A stretch of 64,000 bases of DNA, from assembly GCF_000005505.3 (NCBI RefSeq), contig NC_016135.3, positions 520,001 to 584,000 on the forward strand, written 5' to 3'. The notes beneath the pieces were generated by a model that made no database searches, was not told where the DNA came from, and saw only the letters and a list, made by a program, of their open reading frames with translations. The stretch comes from Brachypodium distachyon. Taxonomy: Eukaryota; Streptophyta; Magnoliopsida; Poales; Poaceae. The position numbers and the translations under genes were made by a program. Of this stretch, positions 56,260 through 64,000 are shown one piece after another (the stretch's first letter is position 1; the number at the start of each line of letters is the position of its first letter).

Positions 56260-57223
56260 CAGTCAGGAGATGGTTTAGCTTCTTTAAGCAAGATGTTCAA
56301 GTGCAAAGTGTTAGGCTTAGGATGCTGTTCTCCTGCCCATCGTGAGCTTTCTTGTAAAACTCCGTAAATTTGTACATTTCGTTTAGTTTCAATATATTTT
56401 CTGCGGAGCCTCTACACAAATTTCCCTACAAAAAACATCCATCAATTGCCATGCATGATCCCTTCGCATGTGAAAAGTGCACAAAATTTGAAGAACAAAC
56501 AGAATTCCCCAGGAATACCCTCAGTTGATAAGAATCAGTAAAATTATACATCGCTATACCTGGCCAAATTCTAAGAATCCTATATGGTCTATTTCTCCCT
56601 TGTTGGTCGATTGATTGACCAGAAATAACTAATTTTACAGCTAGCCAGAAAAAATATTACCCACACGAGAATTTGTATGAGAATTTCAGAGAACAGAATT
56701 AAGCAACAAACTTACACTACACAAAACAGGCCAAACAAAGACTAAAGGAAAAGAAAATCTTGCCAGCATGGCGAACCAACAAACTCACAAAGAAATTAAA
56801 ATAATATACACGTTGATTCTACAAAGAACATTGCAGCACTAGTTTCAGAAGACTCACCTATAAATATACACATGCTCTTTTTATTCTGTCACTCTAGAGA
56901 ATTATAACCGAAAGGGAAAATCCACAAAGAAAAAAAAAAGCAGGTACACCTGATGACAACTTTCAGGAAGCAGTGATGAAAATGCTGTTATACCAGTGCA
57001 TTTTTCATTTTCTCGATATAAGCATATGTGAGTGCTCATAGACCAGTTCAACACTTTGATCGCTGATCAGGCTCAAAAACAGTAAGAAACCTGTTCTAAA
57101 GCTCGGTCCACAGCAACACAGGCGCAATGTCATGAGCATAACCAAATCAACGACTGGAAACATTTATCAGTTCATTGATTGAATTGCGAAACTTCAATCA
57201 GCCTCCTAAAATGTGATCAGCAA
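56260..57223. other. Duplicated intergenic DNA (copy 2, continued)
   Basis: It matches about 44400-45269 and includes the likely 3' UTR of the ARID-ELM2 gene at its right end. No other feature was recognised. Confidence 0.5.
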
Positions 57224-60200
57224 CTACTGGTCAAGATCCATGCAGTGTGTACTTTGAATGCACACGGTATGTTTCGTACTATGATACTTGGTTGCACTTT
57301 GTCCAAGACGGTTGCCCAAAAGTCTAAATTCTGTCTCCTCCTCGTCATCACTATCTATCTTCTTTGGTGTAATCCTATTCTGGTAACACCTACGCCTAAG
57401 TAAAAAACAATTAAAATAATAGCTCACAAGTTCTTTGTTTCGCTTTAAGCGAAAGGACGAGAGGAGACGGTTCCATAAATTCCTTCCCGAAGATGATGCG
57501 TTGATTTGCATTACATCTCTGAATTTTGCCTCCTCTTCATCTGTCCAAGAAAGAGCAACCTCCTCACCCATACGATCAAATCCACATGCATAGAAAGCAG
57601 AACCAAGTTCACGTCTCAGCTTAAATCGCCTTTCTGCAATATGAAACCTAACACATTCTACCGATCTCGGAAGGTTGCAGCTGCAAAAATCATCTCTACC
57701 TCTGCCAATTGGGTCACAGAAAGATGGCGCTTTTCTGTTCTCGCCTTCAATAGGCCAGACTTCTGTGCCCAACCATTTCAAGGTTTCCGGATCATCGTAA
57801 TTTTCAGGCAGAACACCGGTCCACTGTGGAACCTGTGCTTGATAATTGGAGCCCACTGGTACTTTATTCCTCTTTTGTCCGTTCGGATTTCTCTCCTGTT
57901 CCATGACCATTGAGGTTCCATTAATATTTTCTACAACAGTTGTTAATTCATTAGTATCCAAACCATGATGTCGAATCAGCTTTTTACTGCATTGGGCATC
58001 AATTCTGGCACCATTGGTACTCATGCAGCACTTGCAACCCATTTCCTGCGCCAGCAGAAAAAGAATAGTTCTGTGAACGATCAGAGAGAGAAGTTTGTCA
58101 TGCGGGGCAACACCAACCATCGTTTGAATTGAAGGAAGAAAAGCAAGAAGAAATATAAGAATTCTTAGCTCTATTTAAAGAGAGTTATCATCTTGAAGGA
58201 AATAAGGCAAGAATTATCTACATCCCCTCCCCTCTATATCTCTCCCGGCAGGAGATATCCAGGGCCAAAGCCTCCCACCTTCAACTCCTACCGCTCCATT
58301 CCAATTCTCAGGGACGTGACAAGGTTAAGCGAATATTAACAGAAAAATGGATCAAAATCAGAAAGTTAAATGATGAAGGCAGATCTAAAACCCATAAATG
58401 GCAATAAAATAGAAACATTAGCAAGGATGTAAGAGAATGCGCGTCAAGTCTACAAAGAAATCGCTACCAAAAACTGCATCAAAAAAATGAAGAGTGGAGT
58501 AATTTCATAAAAAGTAAATAATCCTTTGCCTGCACCCAACCAGTCCTATCAAAATTAGAAAGAAAAGGTCTTGCAAAGGTGCATTTTGCAAGGTTTATGC
58601 TGAACAAATATATTTACAAGGGTGTTTAGACCTTACAGCATGCCTGACATACTGAAAGGGTCTGAGGCATTAATAAGACTACATATTTTGTAGAAAAAAA
58701 GTCCACTTTTCAACCACATAGACTAATTGTTTTATTGTATTTATTTTTTACTTAGGTTGCCGAGATGGCAAGGTGCTGCCGTTGATAAGTGAGGCCACTT
58801 TTCTGCCACATGGCGTCTGACTTGGCTAAAAACCGCTTGGCATAGAGCCAAGGGTTAAAGTAAAATTATTTAAGGGTTCAAGGTTAAAACCAACCGGTTT
58901 CAGAGTTCGGGTTAGAAAAGTGAATTTCTTCAATAGTTAAGGGTTGAGAAGCGGACTTTTTTGTATTTTGTAACGTAAGACTAAGAAAATGCCAAGAGTC
59001 AGAAAGCAAGTCAACAAGCACGTATTGGGTACTACAATTACATTGCTGGAAAGAAACCATAATTGGTATCCTTGCTTACAATTTGAACACGTAAAAGATG
59101 TAACAGCTAACATGAGCACTTTATATTTAACTTTCCGATCATTATTCTCATATAAAGTTCGATCACTCGGTTATGTTACAAATTTGCGATTATGAACATT
59201 TTTGTTCCATTAATAATCCGTACATGAGAGCAATCAAGTTCTGGCTCGTTTCTGGTAGAAGTAATAATAATGGTTACTTCACGATCATCTGATCTAATAA
59301 TCCCTAGCAAAGATAAACCCAGAGACTACTGAATTAGTTATGCTATCTATTGGGTCATGATATGATTATACCACAATATCTTAAAGGCAGAATTAGTCAG
59401 ATCTGTTGGCCGTGTATACATTTCGCATGTCCCTCCTTGTCCTTCATTTTTAGTTTTCACACAACCAATACAGAACTCAATAAGTCCCACCTCCACCTCT
59501 ATTCATTTGTCCCTTCTTCTTGTCGGCTGACAGGTTGTGATTACAATGCCTGGATGCCGAGATTAGCAGTTTTACCATCCTATTCTATTAAGAATTTCAG
59601 ATCCTAACTGGCTAACTGAAATACTGTTCTGGCTACAATACTAAATTGTCTCACTAACATCTGTTTTAAGAAGCGATTCCATTTACCAATCAATCAATTA
59701 TATATTATACTTGAACATTTGTATACTTCAGTGCTTTGGGATGAACAATCCAGTGGCCAATTCAGTTCTAATGTCAAAACACATTGATCCAATATCAAGA
59801 TGTCAAACATTTGGGGCAGGGAGTTCATCAAAGGTATCGGAGTCACCTGCAAAAGCGTGCCATTCGTTATGCTTGGGCGGCGAGCCCTCTTCCTGGACAC
59901 CGCCTCCCGCACCGCCAACACCATTGAGAAGTATCCATATGTGAATCCGGCAGCGACGGTGCCGTCCTCCTGGACATTCTCCGCAAGCCCCCTCACCCAA
60001 CCAAGCATCCCAACCATGTCCTCTCTCTTCCTCTTCTGCACGACATGCCGCTGATCCCTGCCATTGCAGTCCTCCCTCCCATTGGCATCAAAGGACAGCT
60101 CTTGATTCGTCCTTCCTGACGGTGGTTGCGCTTCCAGGAGCCTCTGGATCCAGCGGTCTAGGGCGCCGAGGTACTTGGCGTAGAGCAGCTTGACGGGCGC

Positions 60201-60521
60201 CGCGGGGGCGGCGTCGAGGCCGGCCGATTTGGTGGCGGCGGCCCAAGCGCCGGTGGAGGACGCCGCGGAGGCGTAGCCGCCGCCGGCGCGGACGGCGGCG
60301 AAGAGGCGGAGGAGGTCTACGCGGCGCCCATCGCCGAGGGTCGCCGGGATCGGACGCGCCTCGCGCTCTCCGGGGTAGACCTCGCGCAGGAAAGCGGCGA
60401 GGACGGCGTCGAAAACCTCGGAAGGGTCGGCGGATTCGGCGTCGGGGATGTTAAGATCGGCGCAGAAGCCGAGAAACTGCAGCTTGCTGAGGATGGCGAG
60501 AGGGTCGGCATCGGAGCCCAT
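57224..60521 (-). CDS. ARID and ELM2 domain protein (plant ARID1-like chromatin factor)
   Basis: Two minus-strand exons, 60521-59847 and 58045-57224, join in phase (TTTTGCAG|GTGACT ... GCGCAG|GAAATG) to 498 residues. Exon 1 encodes an ARID/BRIGHT-type DNA-binding domain (residues about 25-140: FDAVLAAFLREVYPGE, VDLLRLFAAVRAGGGYA, VKLLYAKYLGALDRWIQRLL). Exon 2 holds a short cysteine-containing N-part, then the ELM2-like region VPQWTGVL, WLGTEVWPIEGENR, DPIGRGRDDFCSC. A SANT-like end follows (SWTDEEEAKF, LVSYYFNCFLLRRRCYQNR, DSDDEEE). Plants have ARID-ELM2 proteins (ARID1 in Arabidopsis) that bind AT-rich DNA and recruit histone deacetylase complexes in the male germline. The ATG was chosen because MGSDADPLAIL starts the conserved part. 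A broken copy of exon 2 lies at 45270-46088. Confidence 0.87.
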
Positions 60522-62154
60522 GGCTACGGTAGGCCTCGCCGACGGCGAGGTCACGGTGGTTTGGACCTTGCCTCTGTTGGGTGATGTGATAAGGATCTGA
60601 AGTGTGTGTGAATTTAAATACTTTCTCAATGTTGGCAAATTTGGATGCAATTTGTAGGTTCTCCCTTCTTAAATTTATCTTGCCTGTCAAGTACTCCAAA
60701 TGCGAACTGCTGCTAACCGATCAGTTTCTCTACCGAATGTGAGTGAAGCGGGGCGATAGTTTCTTTCTGCAACTTCGCCGGCGAGGATGGAGTCTTCATG
60801 TCTGCCACTTGGGCAACGGTTGAGGAAGGAGGACCCGGCGCTAGTTTCTGCCTGCAACTTCGCCGGCGAGGCTGGGGTCCATGTCCTCCATGTTTGCCAC
60901 GTGGGCGACGAGTGAGGATGGAGACCTCCCCACTCATACTCCAGTCTGTAGGTAGGATAGGTTTAAGTTTTACTAGAGGTGTCGTTTTGCTGTTGGAGAC
61001 GACGCCGCATCAGAATAAATTGACGTGTGTGAATTTAAATAAAAACTACGCGTGCGGCCATTCGATTCATCGGCTCGAAAAGCAATGGTTTCTGCGACGG
61101 TGCTCCTCCAGATCTAGGAACGGCTGCCATCTTCCCGTCTTCGACGACGCCATGACACCGAGGAAGATTGGTGGTGGGCAACACTTCGGATTGGTGCAAG
61201 GGTCTCCAAAATCAACTTGTCATTTTTATTACTGGAAGTTCGCTTGTGCAAATCTTCAAGAAATCTATTTTTCTAGTTATCTTTTGTGATTTCTACATGT
61301 GTAACCTTGTTGTCTCATGAGAGAGGATAGTAAACAACCAAGAAGAAGTATGAATAAACATACATTTGCCTGAAAAATTGTTGTAGTATTGCAATTTCAT
61401 GTTTTTTCCCTTATGATTGTCTCTCAATGGGTGGTCCTCTTTTTCCTCCTATCCTCTCTCATCTTATTACATTTTACATTGTGTTCTCTCACTCTGCGGC
61501 TACCTACCTTCTGGCTACTTCAACCTATTTGATATCGCAATCCATGAACTCCGTAGAGTTTTTCGATGTTCTGGTGTACATGAAAATGAATTGTTGCATA
61601 TATAAATCCCTTTCATGTCAGTGTGTCAAGTCAATCAAATGTGACTACCTACTTACTGTTAATTAGAGTGTAACGTTTTCACCCTGCTCTCTCTCTCTAG
61701 CATTTGGACAAACCACTTGGTGTTAGAGCCAAGAGATCTCAAGTTGACTCTTGCCGTTAAGTCAACACTAGCTCAAATAGTATTAATTTATGATGTGCCC
61801 ATGCTAATCCTCGTGAGGTCTCGAGTATTACAGTATGTCTAGTACTCTCCATTATCGTGAGGTCTTGAGTATTACAGTGGGTGAATTGGTCACTATATAA
61901 TTTAATAATTGTCAGTCTCCTTATTTGTTGTCGGTCTTCACATACTCTAGGCTTCTGGCTTTCGATTGCTTCGAACAAGCATAATCAGAACTCTTAGTTA
62001 AAGAGCCATATTTTTGTAGAATCGTGAGCAAAGTGAAAGCCTGTAGTGAAAGAAAAATGAAAATTTGTCTAAGCCTTTTTCTATGTCAACAAGTGTGCCG
62101 CTTCGGAAATAGCTGGGTTTAAGACCAAGATCCTCGACTCTCCCTACGCAATCC
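60522..62154. other. Promoter of the ARID-ELM2 gene and intergenic DNA
   Basis: The section next to 60522 is the probable leader and promoter. An 85-bp spaced direct repeat (CAACTTCGCCGGCGAGG at 60770 and 60855) lies in GC-rich DNA at 60760-60930. A 163-codon plus-strand frame at 60798-61289 crosses this repeat and was not recognised as a protein. Confidence 0.45.
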
Positions 62155-63450
62155 TCTATATCTAAGTAGAGGCAACCCATTGGTCTATTTTTCTCAACAT
62201 GCAGCCTATACACATCAGCAACCAATCATGTCAACAATTTGTGTCATGTCAGCGGTCAAATTTTTGCTGAACCAGCTATTCCTCTCTTTTTTTTCCTGGA
62301 CCTTTGACCGATCGCCTGGTGAGCCCATCACGCCCGATGCTTCGTTCGCTTCGTCGTTTCACATGTACGTCCGTTCATCTCATAAGTCGTCGCCGTTAAT
62401 GTCAAATGACATGTCTGTCCGTTCCCCTTCAGTTCCAGCTTCCATTTCCCATTCAATACGAGTCTCACGACTTCTCCACTTCCTCTTCTTCCTCCTCACC
62501 ACATCCTATATATCTCCAAGAATTTCAGTGCGAATCTGGAAGCCACCACAGTTCAACAAAAAAAAAAGATTGACATCACAGATCAATAGGAAACTGAAAA
62601 GAAAAAAACCTGGTATCATAGCATCAAGAACTGAGCCGGAGGATGCAGACGGCGACGCACGGTGGCGGGCTGGAGGCGCCACGCGGGGGCGGGCAGACCG
62701 GGGCGGAGCGTGGTGATGAGCGAGCGGGAGACGTTGCGCGGTCGCTGGCGGGCGGAGGCGCCGTGGCAGGCTAGCGGCGACGCAGTGGCAGGCGCTGGCG
62801 GCGCACCGACGGTAAGGGTTCAGGAGTTTCTGGTTGGGGTGAGGAATCAGAGGGCGATTGGTATGAGAATCAGGTATCGATACAGGGGATTGGGGGTACA
62901 AGATGGGCCTTTTTCAGAGATGGGCCTGCTAGATGGAGTACTCCGTAGGTATCGGGGGGATTTCGGTTCAGGTTTTCTTGGATGGGCTGCTGGAGACATA
63001 CAAACGATCTATGATCATGTTTCAACACTAGGTAGCCAGCACAACGATAAGAAAAGTGGAAATAGGAAAAAAGAAAATCCTCTTTTCTTATTCATCATGT
63101 TGTATTTACAGTGCAAATCATCTTCATCAATTAATGTACTCCCTCCGATCCATATTAATTGTATCAAATTTGTCCAAATATGGATGTATCTATGTTTAAA
63201 AAGCGTCTATATACATGTAATATTTCGACAAGTAATATGGATCGGAGGGAGTATTATATTATACACTCTTCATATTATTTTAGTATGTACGTTGAATCGT
63301 GAATCAAAATATCAGGTCCGCGAACTCCATGTCACATATTGTCATACTAAATGTATGATACTTATCATGATTTATGTCTTATGCTCTCATGAGAAAACTA
63401 TTTTTTCAAAAAGTTTGCTCTTATGCAGCAACGTGCGGGGAATTATCTAG
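62155..63450 (+). mobile_element. Non-autonomous Helitron-like element 2
   Basis: The proposed left end TCTATATCTAAG is followed by ACATGCAGCCTATACACATCAGC near 62200, matching the interior of the element at 12443. The right end GCAGCAACGTGCGGGGAATTATCTAG resembles the hairpin-plus-CTAG end of that element and is followed by T, but its hairpin is decayed. A Stowaway MITE (63139-63251) is nested near the right end. No Rep/helicase gene is present. Boundaries are approximate on the left. Confidence 0.5.
63139..63251. mobile_element. Stowaway-like MITE nested in the Helitron-like element
   Basis: A 113-bp element with ends CTCCCTCCGATCCATATTAA and ATATGGATCGGAGGGAG, flanked by TA on both sides. 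Confidence 0.85.
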
Positions 63451-63465
63451 TTTATTTTAACTTCT

Positions 63466-63736
63466 ACTCCCTCCGTTCCATATCAAGCGATTCAAATTTG
63501 TCTAAACATGGACGTATTTATATATGCATGAAATGTTCATCTACTCCCCCCGTCCCTGACTTTCTATTACACGTATCTAGACATGTTTTAGTATTTCCTC
63601 CGTTCAACAAAAGATGTCTCAAGTTTGTCAAAATTTGAATGTATCTAGACATGACTTAGTGTATAGATGCATACAATTTTTTGACAAACTTGAGACATTT
63701 TTTGTTGAACGGAGGAAATACTAAAACATGTCTAGA
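63466..63736. mobile_element. Cluster of nested Stowaway-like MITEs with a 163-bp palindrome
   Basis: Three MITE starts follow each other (CTACTCCCTCCGTTCC near 63466, CTACTCCCCCCGTCCC near 63541 and TTTCCTCCGTTCAAC near 63593). The last is part of an inverted repeat running from 63574 to 63736, whose arms extend beyond the usual MITE end through AGTATTT and ATCTAGACATGTTTT. Confidence 0.7.
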
Positions 63737-64000
63737 TAAGTTTTTTTTCATAGTTCATATACTCGAATAAAAATCAACCTTAAGTTTTTTTTTCTTGTTT
63801 TGAAAATTCCATCACGTCAAGTTTAAGTGGTGCAGGCGACCTAGTAAACTATTCTAACTAGGCAAACAACCAGCTGAGATTGGTGCAACAAAAGGGAAAT
63901 AAAACAACCAGCTAAGTAGAAATTCACGATTTACCACAGCAGGATGAAAATTTGTTGGATCTGTCGTTATCCACTGTGCAATTCATCAACAGACACTCCA
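63737..64000. other. Right edge, no feature seen
   Basis: AT-rich DNA without recognisable coding or repeat structure up to the window end. Confidence 0.4.

Noticed and set aside
60798..61289. 163-codon plus-strand frame upstream of the ARID-ELM2 gene
   Set aside because: It runs through a local direct repeat and has no family resemblance or splice context.

Overview
This is nuclear DNA from a flowering plant, almost certainly a grass. The genes are split by GT-AG introns, the coding exons are GC-rich in an AT-rich background, and the closest remembered relatives are rice and other cereals (a PAIR1 orthologue, a cyanoalanine-synthase-type cysteine synthase, a grass family of NB-ARC/LRR-like proteins). 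The intergenic DNA carries the small Stowaway-like 'CTCCCTCCGT' MITEs common in grasses. Gene spacing suggests a compact genome of the Brachypodium/rice type; the species was not identified. No tRNA, rRNA, CRISPR or bacterial-type feature was seen.

Left part (1-31.4 kb) is ordinary gene-rich sequence. In order it holds: an intronless thaumatin-like protein (-), a 70-residue membrane microprotein (+), YIF1 (+, ER-Golgi traffic), an ATG8-interacting-protein-like gene (-), a 2-kb Helitron-like element, a mitochondrial inner-membrane protease subunit 2 gene (+), the RNase P/MRP subunit POP5 (-), the meiotic gene PAIR1/PRD3 (+, head-to-head with POP5), and a mitochondrial cyanoalanine/cysteine synthase (-, tail-to-tail with PAIR1). 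Exons were joined by hand; except for the PAIR1 exon 1/2 join and the 3' end of the ATI-like gene, the reading phases close exactly.

Right part (31.4-64 kb) is dynamic. It contains a short-LTR Ty1/copia element with an exact 5-bp target duplication but no reverse-transcriptase core. Next comes a tandemly duplicated block in which an NB-ARC/LRR-like gene with no recognisable P-loop is linked to the ELM2 exon of an ARID-ELM2 chromatin gene. One NLR copy is open over 1007 codons, one is broken by at least five lesions, and one is only a 3' fragment. One ELM2 copy belongs to an intact ARID-ELM2 gene; the other is a frameshifted orphan exon. An L1-type LINE and a poly(A)-tailed retroposon have inserted into some copies and not others. 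The window ends in a second Helitron-like element and a cluster of nested MITEs.

The most unusual signals are in PAIR1 (a recent in-frame exon duplication, a seven-copy 12-residue repeat, a duplicated splice acceptor) and in the NLR/ARID-ELM2 duplication (a ~460-bp near-identical tract suggesting gene conversion). No wholly new kind of system was found.
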